19,687 nucleotides of DNA from an uncultured Caryophanales bacterium (GTDB lineage: Bacteria; Bacillota_I; Bacilli_A; RFN20; CAG-826). The position numbers and the translations under genes are program-made. Positions 1 through 7,916 of this stretch are shown here, piece by piece. A model generated the notes under the pieces. It did no database searches, was not told the origin of the DNA, and saw only the letters and a list, made by a program, of their open reading frames with translations. The stretch's first letter is position 1. Each line of letters opens with the position of its first letter. Location of the stretch: contig CAMIVH010000009.1 of the NCBI GenBank assembly GCA_946401755.1, positions 1 to 19,687 on the forward strand. The letters are read 5' to 3'.

Positions 1-2
1 AA

Positions 3-53
3 TATCCAGATTATCAATTCAGTATTGTCGAAGATAAAGATTTCACAGACTAA
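3..53 (+). CDS. C-terminal end of an unidentified gene (partial)
   Basis: One plus-strand frame is open from the window edge and ends in TAA at 51-53, giving the C-terminal residues YPDYQFSIVEDKDFTD. The stop lies a few bases before a terminator-type hairpin, which is what the end of a real gene should look like. Sixteen residues are too few to assign a family, so no function is proposed. The other two plus frames offer no better explanation for the terminator. Confidence 0.45.
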   Translation, partial: YPDYQFSIVEDKDFTD

Positions 54-56
54 AAG

Positions 57-78
57 AAAAGCCCTAAAGGGCTTTTTT
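57..78. terminator. Bidirectional Rho-independent terminator
   Basis: AAAAGCCC and GGGCTTTT form an 8-bp stem with a TAAA loop, followed on the plus strand by a run of six T. On the minus strand the stem is followed by TTTTCTTTTA, so it can stop transcripts from both sides. It lies just after the upstream plus-strand stop codon and contains the TAG stop and last codons of the tsaC-like gene (64-66). Confidence 0.75.
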
Positions 79-651
79 AATATCTTCTAAACTAATTGGT
101 CCTTGCCTAACAAGTCTGATTTCACTACCTGTTAAATCAATGATTGTGGAAGGTAATCCACCGACTGATTGGCCAGGAACAATGATCGCTACTTCATCAT
201 TGAAGATTTCTTTAACTTCCTTATCATTCATAGCCGGTTTTTGATCCGCTCTATTGGCAGAAGGTACGAGTAATGGTTTTTCTAAATATTTAAGTAAATC
301 TAATGCTTCTTTATTGGATGGGATTCTCACACCTATCACGCCCGTATTATGCGTTACGTAGGCGGGCACGCACTCTTTACACCTGAGCAAAAGTGTCACT
401 GGCCCAGGCATGAACTGTTTAAGCGCATTTAATAGCGGTTTTTCAATGAAAGCGTACTTATTAATTTCATCTAAATCATAGAGCATTAAAGTATATGGTT
501 TATCTTCTCTTCTTCTCTTGATTTTATTTAATAGTTCATAGGCTTTTTCATCATCATAAAAGACACCTAAACCGAATACTGTTTCCGTAGGAAAGGCAAT
601 CACTTGATGATTATCTAAAGCTTCTTTTGCTTGTTTAAAATATTTTTCCAT
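64..651 (-). CDS. tsaC: L-threonylcarbamoyladenylate synthase, TsaC/YwlC (Sua5/YrdC family)
   Basis: This protein makes threonylcarbamoyl-AMP from threonine, bicarbonate and ATP, the first step of t6A modification at position 37 of ANN-decoding tRNAs; it acts in the cytosol. The 195 residues fit a single YrdC domain without the extra Sua5 domain. Visible family motifs in order: FPTETVFGLG near residue 20, the basic KRRREDKPYTLML segment near 45-57, PGPVTLLL, GVRIPSN, the PLLVPSANRADQKPA nucleotide-binding stretch, STIIDLTG, and the C-terminal LVRQGPIS. The ATG at 649-651 is the only start keeping the N-terminal strand; no strong Shine-Dalgarno is visible. The gene diverges from the lipid kinase and shares its 3' end with the terminator. 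Family assignment is secure; whether to call it TsaC or YwlC is only nomenclature. Confidence 0.93.
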   Translation of the reverse strand: MEKYFKQAKEALDNHQVIAFPTETVFGLGVFYDDEKAYELLNKIKRRREDKPYTLMLYDLDEINKYAFIEKPLLNALKQFMPGPVTLLLRCKECVPAYVTHNTGVIGVRIPSNKEALDLLKYLEKPLLVPSANRADQKPAMNDKEVKEIFNDEVAIIVPGQSVGGLPSTIIDLTGSEIRLVRQGPISLEDIKKAL

Positions 652-669
652 ATTAATTAACTACTTATT

Positions 670-721
670 AGCCAATGCTTGTCGCCTATTATTATCACAA
701 ATAGGCTGAACTTTTTTGGCT
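670..721. repeat. Nested inverted repeat in the divergent tsaC/lipid kinase intergenic region
   Basis: The 189-bp gap between the two divergent genes holds an outer inverted repeat AGCCAA (670-675) / TTGGCT (716-721) enclosing an inner one, GCCTATT (684-690) / AATAGGC (700-706). It could be an operator or a small hairpin in the tsaC leader. No known regulatory RNA or operator is recognised. A shorter palindrome ATTGT-AA-ACAAT follows at 728-739. Confidence 0.35.
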
Positions 722-783
722 GCCTTTATTGTAAACAATATAGATAGTTTTGTTAATGTCTTTTTCCTGGAGAAAAAATTTAT

Positions 784-812
784 TTTTTATATTTTTCTAT
801 GTGTGGTATATT
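784..812 (+). promoter_or_regulatory. Candidate promoter of the lipid kinase / acyltransferase unit
   Basis: TGGTATATT at 804-812 fits an extended -10 element (TGn followed by TATATT). Seventeen bases upstream, TTTTTA at 784-789 would be a poor -35 box, acceptable for an extended -10 promoter. Transcription would begin close to 819, just before the AAAGAGGG ribosome site at 824-831. This is a by-eye call in AT-rich DNA. Confidence 0.35.
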
Positions 813-840
813 TTTCTTGTTTGAAAGAGGGAACTTCATA

Positions 841-1794
841 ATGAAACATTTAATTATTTTTAATCCCGCCGCTGGTAAAGCAAACGATGGCGGCGCTGCT
901 TTTGAGCAAAAGATCAAAGAAAGCTTTGAAGGATTAGATTACGAAATATACAAGACCACAGGTCCACGTGCTGTCGTTGACTTCTTAAAAGGTTATTTAA
1001 AGAAGAACGCTAAAGACACAGTGAGAGTTTACGCTTGTGGCGGTGATGGCACTGTTAATGAAGCAGTCAATGGTATGGCTGATTTTGATAACGCTGAACT
1101 CGCTATCTTACCAACTGGTACAGGTAATGACTTTGTTAAAATCTATGGTGTCACTAATGAAAACGTTGAACAATATCGTGATTTCAAACCATTAATTAAT
1201 GCTAAACCAATCGAAGTTGACTTGAGCAAAATTTCTGGTGCTTCTTTAAGAGAACCAATGTATTCCATTAACGTTATTAACTTTGGTTTCGATGCTATCG
1301 TCGGTGCTCGTGGTAACTACTATAAAGAACATGGTTTACCAAAAGACGCTAAAGAAGGTACAAACCCATATGATTATGCTTTGAAGCATGATGCCATGAA
1401 ATGGGGTCGTTTCAACGATATCGAAGTTTTCGCTGATGGTGAAAAGCTCAATGAAAAGCAAATGTTATTAGCCACCCTAGCTCAAGGTAAATTCGTTGGT
1501 GGTCAATTCAAATGCGCTCCTAAGAGTGATAACACCGATGGCTTAATCGATGTCTGTGTTTTAAAGACTATGACATTCCTTGGTTTAGGTATGATTATCG
1601 GTACATATACCAAAGGTAAACATTTAGATAGAAAGAGAAAGAAAATCGTTTATCGTCAAGCCAAAGAAATCAAAATGGTTTCTCCAAAAGACTTTGACGT
1701 TTGCGTCGATGGTGAAATGATTTGTGGTAAAGAATTCAAAGTTGAAGTCTGTCCAAAAGCTCTCAAATTAGTCCCACCTGCGAAAGCTGAATAA
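841..1794 (+). CDS. Diacylglycerol kinase / YegS-like lipid kinase
   Basis: A soluble, membrane-associated kinase of the DAGK catalytic domain family (DgkB/YegS/BmrU), which phosphorylates diacylglycerol or a related lipid with ATP to give phosphatidic acid. Seen in the protein: an N-terminal HLIIFNPAAGKA strand-loop, the nucleotide-binding GGDGTVNEAVNG signature, LPTGTGNDF, then the C-terminal beta-sandwich half with GGQFKCAPKSDNTDG and a late DVCVDGE strand. The reading frame is open from an ATG at 799, but the ATG at 841 is preferred: AAAGAGGG lies nine bases before it, the protein then begins directly with the conserved strand, and the upstream ATG overlaps the likely promoter. This gives 317 residues, normal for the family. 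The acyltransferase gene follows after seven bases, so the pair acts in phosphatidic acid formation. The exact lipid substrate is not determinable. Confidence 0.9.
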   Translation: MKHLIIFNPAAGKANDGGAAFEQKIKESFEGLDYEIYKTTGPRAVVDFLKGYLKKNAKDTVRVYACGGDGTVNEAVNGMADFDNAELAILPTGTGNDFVKIYGVTNENVEQYRDFKPLINAKPIEVDLSKISGASLREPMYSINVINFGFDAIVGARGNYYKEHGLPKDAKEGTNPYDYALKHDAMKWGRFNDIEVFADGEKLNEKQMLLATLAQGKFVGGQFKCAPKSDNTDGLIDVCVLKTMTFLGLGMIIGTYTKGKHLDRKRKKIVYRQAKEIKMVSPKDFDVCVDGEMICGKEFKVEVCPKALKLVPPAKAE

Positions 1795-1801
1795 TTAATC
1801 T

Positions 1802-2617
1802 ATGTTTGTTTCTATATTTTGTGTAGCCGTTGGCGCTATTTTATCCATTGTCAGTGCTTTCACATTTTGGCCTGTCCAAATGTGGTATGACATCTATCGA
1901 CCAATCGTCCTATTTATCGCTGGTTATTTTGGTGGTTTAGCAATCGCTTGGATCTTCTTTGATTTGGCGGGTAGATTCACTGTTTCTTACAAGAAAAACT
2001 ATGCAAAACCATCTAAATTTGCCCACTTCTTATTAACAAGCGGTATTTCCTATATCAATAACCACGCTAACGTCCGTGTTAAGAAAATTGGTTTAGATAA
2101 ATTACCAAGTGAGAAGTTCTTACTTGTTTGTAACCATAAGAGTAAATTTGACCCAATGTTAACCGCTCAAGCGCTAAGTAAATTTGATTTAGCCTTTGTT
2201 ACCAAAGAAGACAATATGAAGATTCCTTTAGCGGGAAGATTCATGTGGCGTAATGGTTATATGCCAGTCAATAGAGCGGATAAGATGCAATCTCTTGAAC
2301 AATTCAAGAAAGCCGCTGAGTTAATTGGTTCGGGTGCTTCTAGTGTTGGTATTTATCCAGAAGGTAGTCGTCAAGAAGAACATGTCATCTTAGCGGAATT
2401 CCATAATGGCGCTTTCAATATTGCCACAAGAACCAAATGTCCAGTGGTCATTATGACATGTAAGGGCACCAGTCAAATTCATAAGAGATTCCCGCGTTCC
2501 ACTAATGTGGAATTAAAGGTAGTCCAAGTCTTATATTACGAAGACTATTCCGCAATGAATGCCACTGAGCTCTGCAATTACGTCCATGACATTATGTATA
2601 AAGATTTGAGTGAATAG
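1802..2617 (+). CDS. plsC: 1-acyl-sn-glycerol-3-phosphate acyltransferase (PlsC-like), membrane-anchored
   Basis: Transfers an acyl chain to lysophosphatidic acid (or a related lysophospholipid) to make phosphatidic acid at the inner face of the membrane. Two hydrophobic segments lie at about residues 1-20 and 33-55. The acyltransferase block follows: the HX4D motif as N111-H112 to D117 (CNHKSKFDP), motif III PEGSR at 186-190, and motif IV around P214 (KCPVVIM). All key residues are present, so it should be active. No clear ribosome site precedes the ATG; with only seven bases after the kinase stop, translation is probably coupled to it. The stop codon lies in the loop of the terminator hairpin. 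Family is sure; substrate is inferred from the family and from the kinase partner. Confidence 0.9.
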   Translation: MFVSIFCVAVGAILSIVSAFTFWPVQMWYDIYRPIVLFIAGYFGGLAIAWIFFDLAGRFTVSYKKNYAKPSKFAHFLLTSGISYINNHANVRVKKIGLDKLPSEKFLLVCNHKSKFDPMLTAQALSKFDLAFVTKEDNMKIPLAGRFMWRNGYMPVNRADKMQSLEQFKKAAELIGSGASSVGIYPEGSRQEEHVILAEFHNGAFNIATRTKCPVVIMTCKGTSQIHKRFPRSTNVELKVVQVLYYEDYSAMNATELCNYVHDIMYKDLSE

Positions 2618-2636
2618 TATTCACTCTTTTCTTTTT
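2608..2636 (+). terminator. Rho-independent terminator of the lipid unit
   Basis: GAGTGAA (2608-2614) pairs with TTCACTC (2620-2626) around a TAGTA loop that contains the plsC stop codon; the stem is followed by TTTTCTTTTT. A compact design in which the last codons form the terminator arm. Confidence 0.8.
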
Positions 2637-2668
2637 GTAGGCACGCTCACACCACTATATGAAAAAAT

Positions 2669-2700
2669 AATAGCAAGCATAAAAACTTGCTATTTTTTTC
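2669..2700 (+). terminator. Second terminator-like hairpin, in the leader of the potassium channel gene
   Basis: AATAGCAAG (2669-2677) pairs perfectly with CTTGCTATT (2686-2694) around an eight-base loop, and five more T follow. It ends only 22 bases before the chosen ATG of the KtrB/TrkH gene, leaving no room for a promoter between them. Either it is a back-up terminator that the next gene must read through, or a terminator inside that gene's own leader, i.e. an attenuator. Nothing in the roughly 85-base gap matches the much larger c-di-AMP ydaO riboswitch found before potassium genes in other Firmicutes. Confidence 0.7.
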
Positions 2701-2722
2701 TAAAAGGGTTATACCTATCGGT

Positions 2723-4099
2723 ATGAAAGATCAAAAGAAACGTCTTAATCCATACTTACTTGTTATTCTTTCATTTGTCATTATCATCTTGATTGGTTCT
2801 GTTCTTTTAATGTTCCCATTTTCTAGAACCGCGAATAACTATGGCGATTATGTTGATTGTTTATTCTTAGCAACATCTGCGACTTGTGTGACTGGTCTAA
2901 ACTGTTTCCATCAAGGTATCGCGACTGAATTAACATTCACTGGTCAATTAATCTTACTACTCCTTATTCAAGTCGGTGGTTTAGGATTTATTACCATCTT
3001 TACATTCGTCTTTACTATCTTTAACCGTAAATTACAATTTAAGGATCGTTTATTCATTTCCTTAATGGTTAATAACGAAGATATGGCGCAGGTCACCACT
3101 TTCGTAAGAAAGATTATCTTAATCTCCTTCTCTTGCGAATTAATTGGTTTCTTATTAGGCTTACCTGTCTTCTTACAATATTCAGATAACGTTGGAAGCG
3201 GATTATGGAACTCTTTATTCACTTCCATTTCATCCTATAACAACGCTGGATTTGATCTATTTGGTAATGCTTCTCTTATCAGAGGCTCTGGTGGTTTTAT
3301 TGATACCTTACCAGATTGGGCATATTACTACTTATGTTCATATATCATGCTTTTGATTATCTTAGGTGGTATTTCATTCCTCGTGGTTATGGATATCTTT
3401 GCCAAACGTAACTTATCACAATTACGTGTTTTCACTAAGATTTCATTATTAATGACTGGTGTCTTAATCGTTACTGGTTTCTTAGTCTTCTGGATGGGAC
3501 AGGGTTTCCAACGTCCATTTGACGCGTTATTCCAATCAGTCACATGTAGAACTGCAGGCTTTGCCACTTTAGACCAAGATAAGTTAAGTGTTGTTAATAA
3601 AGTCTTCTCTTGTTTCTTAATGTTCTTCGGTGGTAACCCATTAGGTACCGCGGGTGGCGTTAAGACCACTACTTTGTATATTATTGTCCTAGCGATGGTT
3701 TGCTATTTAACTGGTCGTAAAGTGACTTCATTCCATAGAAGATATTCTAACGAAGTGATCGTTAAAGCGATGTCCTTAGTTATTCTTGGTGTGAGCGTCA
3801 TCTTCTTAAGCTTTATTGGTATTTATGCCTTTGAAGCCAAGATGGATGTACAAGCCTTAGGTTTAGAAAGCACAAAAGCCAGTGCCTTGATTTACGAAGT
3901 ATTCTCCGCTTTCGGTACTGTTGGCGTTAGTGCGGGTGTGACTCCTCACCTCAGCTATGGTAGCAAAGTCATCATTATTTTATTGATGTTTATTGGTCGA
4001 CTTGGTCCAATTACCTTCTTACAATTATTGGGTAGCAAAATGCGCTTTGATGACCAAAGCAAATATCACTACGTTGAAGAAGATTTCTTGATTGGCTAA
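2723..4099 (+). CDS. ktrB: Potassium uptake channel subunit, KtrB/TrkH family
   Basis: Integral membrane pore subunit of a Ktr/Trk K+ (or Na+/K+) uptake system, normally gated by a cytosolic RCK protein (KtrA/TrkA), which is not in this window. The four pore-loop repeats are visible: SATCVTGL, NNAGFDL, CRTAGFATL and GTVGVSAG. The intramembrane gate loop appears as GGNPLGTAGGVKTTT, slightly different from the common GSPGSTAGGIKTTT form, and the late RLGPITF motif is present. The frame continues upstream to a TTG at 2687 inside the terminator stem; the ATG at 2723 is chosen because AAAAGGG at 2702-2708 precedes it (spacing of 14 is long) and MKDQKKRLNPYLL is a typical N-terminus. Its 458 residues match KtrB. 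It converges with the long minus-strand operon. Confidence 0.9.
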   Translation: MKDQKKRLNPYLLVILSFVIIILIGSVLLMFPFSRTANNYGDYVDCLFLATSATCVTGLNCFHQGIATELTFTGQLILLLLIQVGGLGFITIFTFVFTIFNRKLQFKDRLFISLMVNNEDMAQVTTFVRKIILISFSCELIGFLLGLPVFLQYSDNVGSGLWNSLFTSISSYNNAGFDLFGNASLIRGSGGFIDTLPDWAYYYLCSYIMLLIILGGISFLVVMDIFAKRNLSQLRVFTKISLLMTGVLIVTGFLVFWMGQGFQRPFDALFQSVTCRTAGFATLDQDKLSVVNKVFSCFLMFFGGNPLGTAGGVKTTTLYIIVLAMVCYLTGRKVTSFHRRYSNEVIVKAMSLVILGVSVIFLSFIGIYAFEAKMDVQALGLESTKASALIYEVFSAFGTVGVSAGVTPHLSYGSKVIIILLMFIGRLGPITFLQLLGSKMRFDDQSKYHYVEEDFLIG

Positions 4100-4116
4100 T
4101 GAAGATTATTCTTCAT
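4099..4116. terminator. Weak hairpin between convergent genes
   Basis: ATGAAGA (4099-4105) pairs with TCTTCAT (4110-4116) around TTAT, spanning the few bases between the two convergent stop codons. A real T-run is absent on both strands (the plus side continues CAGCTTTCTT), so termination here is only possible. No better terminator is seen for the 15-kb minus-strand operon before this point. Confidence 0.35.
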
Positions 4117-7100
4117 CAGCTTTCTTATATCTATTAGTGCCTCTTAAGGCTTCAATTAAAGCTTGTTTTTCTAATGGTCTGAAGAAGTAGAAGCCTTGTA
4201 ATAAGACATCACTATCAACTTCTTTGATGAGCAAGTATTGGTCAATGTTTTCAACACCGACGATAGAAGCTTTCATATTGAAACGACGGATTAATTGTAA
4301 TAAGGCTTTTAAGGCGTTGAAACGTTGGTTATCACTATCGATGTGATTAACAAGGTTACGGGAAATCTTGACTTCATCAAAGCCGATTTCTTTTAAGATT
4401 TCAACGGAAACATAACGACCAGTATATTGGTCACACACTAAGACGATATTGAGTTCTCTAAGCACTTTGCCAATTTGTTTGAATTCATCAATATGTGTGG
4501 AGACATCATTTTCTGGAATTTCGAAAGCGATGAAATGTTTAGGAAGTTTAAGATTTTCAATGTACTTCTTAATATCTTTAGCGAAGTTCTTATCGGTAAA
4601 GAAGGAGTAGTCAGTATTAAGGCCAAATCTTCTAAAGCCTAAAGATGAGAAGAATAAGCCACCATATTCCTTGTATAAGGAGGCAGTGAAATCAAGAAGG
4701 GCATGGGAAATAATACCGATTTGATTATGTCTCGCCGCGACGTTAACGACTTCATCAGTACGCATTGCGACATTACGATAATCATCAGAGATACGTAAGA
4801 GTAACTCAGCACCATAGATTTGTTTATCACCAGCGTTAACCATTGGTTGTAAGTTGATTTCATATGTCTTATCACTGAAGGCTTTCTTAATAATAGAAAG
4901 AATGTATTCTTCTCTATTAGCACTTCTAGAATAGTTACTTTCATCGAAGTAAATGAAGTCTCTATCAACTTCATAGTGACCTCTTGTGGAGAAGACATCG
5001 GCTTGTTTAATTAAGCTTGTGGCGTTAGGGAAGGCACGTGGATAGCTGACTGGTAAGAAGGTGATGTTTAAAACATAGTCCGCGGACTTATCAAGGTTCT
5101 TCGCGACAGCGTAAATCTTTTCACATTCATCTAGAATGTCAGTTTGGCCATATTCGTAGAATAGTAACGCTAAGAATTGGTTTGTGTAGTAATAGATATT
5201 TTCTAAACCACGATGTAACTTCTTTAAACGCTTAGAGAAGTCACGGAGAATAGATAAAGTACCTTCAGAACCATGTTCTTTAACAAGGTCTTCTAAGTTA
5301 TCGATTCTTAATAAGAGCAAATAGCCTTTACCGTTCATCGCGTAGACATCTTGTAAGTTCTCAATAAGAGTGTGGAAGGAATTGACAAGAAGATCTTGGT
5401 TATAACGGCTTTGTGATTTATGAGAGTAGATATTCTTAATCGCTAAAACACGATAGACATTATGGTGATCAGATAACACTAAGGATGTTTCATAGTTGTC
5501 TCGACCATATTTGACTGTCTTTTTATTGCCAGTGAGAAGTGGACAATCTTTACAAGGCATATCTAAGCCATATAAAGTCTTATGGCACTTTTCACCAAAT
5601 TTAGCGTTAGGAAATAAAGCCTTTAATGTTTGACTACCATTTAAGAGAGTGTAGTCATCCGCACTAACACGGTATGTCGAGAAGTCAGCAATTTTAAGAA
5701 TGGCATCGATTTCATCGAATGAGCTTTCAATTTCTGTATCTCTTTTCTCACTAATTAAGAAGGAACTAATTCTTGTGCAGAGCATTAACATTGATTCTTG
5801 GATATAAGAATCGAACTTAAGTTCTTTATTTTTATTAAAGAAATAAATAACACCTTGCACTACATCATTACTCTTAATGACGTAATAGAAGCCACTTTCT
5901 AGTCCAATGCGGTCTAAATGACGTCCTAAGGCGTTATTCGCATGATTCCTGAATGAGAAGTAATAAGAACCATTATCGTCCTTAGTTTCGTCCATAATGT
6001 GGATTAAAGCCTGGTTAACAGTGCCATCGTGACTTAATGGGTTGATTTCATCATCATTAGCCTGATAGGCGATGACATAACGTTTATTAACCGCATCTAA
6101 AGCGATGATACCAGCATAGTTGATACCAAAGTATTGCGCGGTGGTCTTAATTGTATCTTGGATAATCTTATTATTTTCTTTGCTATAAGCCGCGCCAAAT
6201 TTCATCGTTGATAAAGGTGCGATGATTTTACTCATAGAGTTAAGGTTTGTGGAATTTCTTAAAATCGCGTTACTCTTTAAGGAATGTAAACGGTTTGGTA
6301 AATAGAAGTAAATATCATTACCTTGACGTTTGGCGTAACGTAAGTCTGGGAAGATTTCATTAACATCACTAAATGGATAGCAGACTAAAGAGAAATGTGC
6401 GGTTAAAGGAGTGATGCCTTCAGCGAGACGCTTAGAGATAGAAGCACTACGCATGCATGTTTCTAATTGTTCTCTAATTTTGCTTAAAGAATCGATTCTT
6501 GGTAAATAGAGATAGATACTCTTGCTATCTTCACCAAGGACATACAATGGTTGTTCATAATCATAGAAGTTTTCTTGTAAGACCTTGATGATGTAGTCGA
6601 TATTCTTTTTGGTTAAGCTTTCATCTTCAAGTTCATAGTATGTTTCGATGATAATGTTACGATAGTTTTGAGATTTGAAGATGATGTTATCAATTTCTCT
6701 TTTGAAAGATTCAAAAGTAACAAGATTCTTTTCCTTATCAATATAGTCTAAAGCAATATCATCAAAGTTATTTTCATTAGGAATAATAGTCGCACCGATT
6801 AATTCTTTTCTTAAGATATCAACGTGCTCATTTAATTCGGTGATTTCTTTATAGTGTTTACTTGGGTATTCACGGAAATCGTTTTCGTTTCTAGCGATAT
6901 TTTCAAAGTTAGAAATGGTAATACCATATAAGCCATTAATAAAGACGTTTCTAAACTGTCTCATAACATAAATGGAATAGGCAATATATAAGGCAATCAT
7001 TGCGCCAGCGAAGATAACTGTCGCTAAGAATAATGCAGGGTCATCAGTTCTAGCGTAGAAGAATGCTAAAAGAGCGACAACAATCGCAAAGATATTAATA

Positions 7101-7171
7101 AAAGCGATTGGGAAGAACATGACAAAACGGAAGAAGATTTTAATGGAACGGTTTTTTGTTGCTTTAGCCAT
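4106..7171 (-). CDS. Membrane-bound multi-domain sensor with GAF, PAS and degenerate GGDEF and EAL domains
   Basis: A 1021-residue protein, last in the operon. Two membrane helices (about 10-40 and 46-70) precede a degenerate GGDEF-like region (about 148-300), a GAF-like domain (about 335-475), a PAS-like domain (about 485-590) with the cysteine set C529, C540, C543, a second GGDEF-like domain (about 600-745; the signature site reads TNQFLA), and an EAL domain (about 750-1010). The EAL core is eroded: ELL replaces EAL, CDQYTG stands where DDFG is expected, and the AEGVE glutamate is a valine (IVGVE). It should lack cyclase and phosphodiesterase activity and act as a receptor or scaffold. The frame extends upstream to 7231, but the ATG at 7171 is chosen: GGAGGT, encoded in the last codons of the preceding gene, lies just before it. 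What the GAF and PAS domains sense is unknown. Confidence 0.85.
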   Translation of the reverse strand: MAKATKNRSIKIFFRFVMFFPIAFINIFAIVVALLAFFYARTDDPALFLATVIFAGAMIALYIAYSIYVMRQFRNVFINGLYGITISNFENIARNENDFREYPSKHYKEITELNEHVDILRKELIGATIIPNENNFDDIALDYIDKEKNLVTFESFKREIDNIIFKSQNYRNIIIETYYELEDESLTKKNIDYIIKVLQENFYDYEQPLYVLGEDSKSIYLYLPRIDSLSKIREQLETCMRSASISKRLAEGITPLTAHFSLVCYPFSDVNEIFPDLRYAKRQGNDIYFYLPNRLHSLKSNAILRNSTNLNSMSKIIAPLSTMKFGAAYSKENNKIIQDTIKTTAQYFGINYAGIIALDAVNKRYVIAYQANDDEINPLSHDGTVNQALIHIMDETKDDNGSYYFSFRNHANNALGRHLDRIGLESGFYYVIKSNDVVQGVIYFFNKNKELKFDSYIQESMLMLCTRISSFLISEKRDTEIESSFDEIDAILKIADFSTYRVSADDYTLLNGSQTLKALFPNAKFGEKCHKTLYGLDMPCKDCPLLTGNKKTVKYGRDNYETSLVLSDHHNVYRVLAIKNIYSHKSQSRYNQDLLVNSFHTLIENLQDVYAMNGKGYLLLLRIDNLEDLVKEHGSEGTLSILRDFSKRLKKLHRGLENIYYYTNQFLALLFYEYGQTDILDECEKIYAVAKNLDKSADYVLNITFLPVSYPRAFPNATSLIKQADVFSTRGHYEVDRDFIYFDESNYSRSANREEYILSIIKKAFSDKTYEINLQPMVNAGDKQIYGAELLLRISDDYRNVAMRTDEVVNVAARHNQIGIISHALLDFTASLYKEYGGLFFSSLGFRRFGLNTDYSFFTDKNFAKDIKKYIENLKLPKHFIAFEIPENDVSTHIDEFKQIGKVLRELNIVLVCDQYTGRYVSVEILKEIGFDEVKISRNLVNHIDSDNQRFNALKALLQLIRRFNMKASIVGVENIDQYLLIKEVDSDVLLQGFYFFRPLEKQALIEALRGTNRYKKADEE

Positions 7172-7172
7172 C

Positions 7173-7916
7173 TTACTTACCTCCTTCAGTGATGATTTCG
7201 TTACGACCAATATCACCGATACATGTGACAACGGCTTTACCGATATTGACGTATTCTTTCATCGCTTTTAAGTATGTATTAACATCACTATTCTTATCTA
7301 AATAACGTTCCACGACTTTGATGGAAACAAACGGCACTTTGGTGAGATTACACGCTAAAGCGGTACCACCAGTATTTGTGTCGAATACCACGTTAGTGTC
7401 GAATCCTAAAACGTGATCAAATTCTTCAATGTCATAGATTTGACCTGGTTTATGATAGTCCACACTTGTGGAAATGAAGTTAGCTTCTTTGAAGGTGGAG
7501 AATGTTCTCTTTTCAAAAGCACTTTCAATATAGGAAACAACGTCTTCAGAAGCATCGAAGATTTGTTCGAAGCCTGGGATTTGACCGTATTTAACATTGT
7601 CTTCGTTAACTTGGTCAACGTCACCTAAGATGACGTGTTTAGAAATAACAATATCTAATGGTTTTAAATCTTTTGAATAGGCGATACAACGACCCACCAC
7701 TAAAACAAGGATGATGAAATACTTCTCAATGAGATATAAAGTCAAAGCACTGCTCAAGTAATTTGTTTTCACTTGATCCACTAACATGACCGCTTGGTTA
7801 AAGATTGTGCCAATGGTCACTTTGAATTTGCCCATGACGAGTTCTTCTCTTTTGTTAGTGATAACACTTTCGAAATAGAGGATATCATCATGTTGACTAC
7901 CAATAATCATGATCAT
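7173..7916 (-). CDS. MTA/SAH nucleosidase-like protein with altered catalytic residues
   Basis: The 247 residues follow the MTAN/Pfs branch of the PNP/UDP phosphorylase fold: an N-terminal MIMIIGSQHDDIL strand like the MTAN start, a central LKPLDIVISKHVILGDVD and YGQIPGF segment matching the usual GDIVVSDE...YGQLPG block, and a late LACNLTKVPFVSIKVV strand matching VCxxxxVPFVVVRA. By eye against E. coli MTAN, catalytic Glu12 becomes D11, Glu174 becomes N181 and Asp197 becomes R204. It is therefore probably not a normal nucleosidase; it may bind a purine nucleotide or have a changed reaction. The start is fixed by an ATGA overlap with the preceding EAL gene and by GGAGGG nine bases upstream. 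Position between two EAL proteins suggests a signalling role, which is inference. Confidence 0.7.
   Translation of the reverse strand: MIMIIGSQHDDILYFESVITNKREELVMGKFKVTIGTIFNQAVMLVDQVKTNYLSSALTLYLIEKYFIILVLVVGRCIAYSKDLKPLDIVISKHVILGDVDQVNEDNVKYGQIPGFEQIFDASEDVVSYIESAFEKRTFSTFKEANFISTSVDYHKPGQIYDIEEFDHVLGFDTNVVFDTNTGGTALACNLTKVPFVSIKVVERYLDKNSDVNTYLKAMKEYVNIGKAVVTCIGDIGRNEIITEGGK

Noticed and set aside
799..840. Upstream ATG at 799 as the start of the lipid kinase
   Set aside because: No ribosome site precedes it, it overlaps the probable extended -10 element, and the added residues do not belong to the conserved kinase N-terminus.
2637..2722. ydaO (c-di-AMP) riboswitch before the potassium channel gene
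   Set aside because: The gap is under 90 bases and holds one simple hairpin; ydaO elements are longer and multi-helical.
2968..3669. Two minus-strand open frames inside the potassium channel gene
   Set aside because: They are antisense to a clear KtrB/TrkH gene with all four pore motifs and show no family-like composition.
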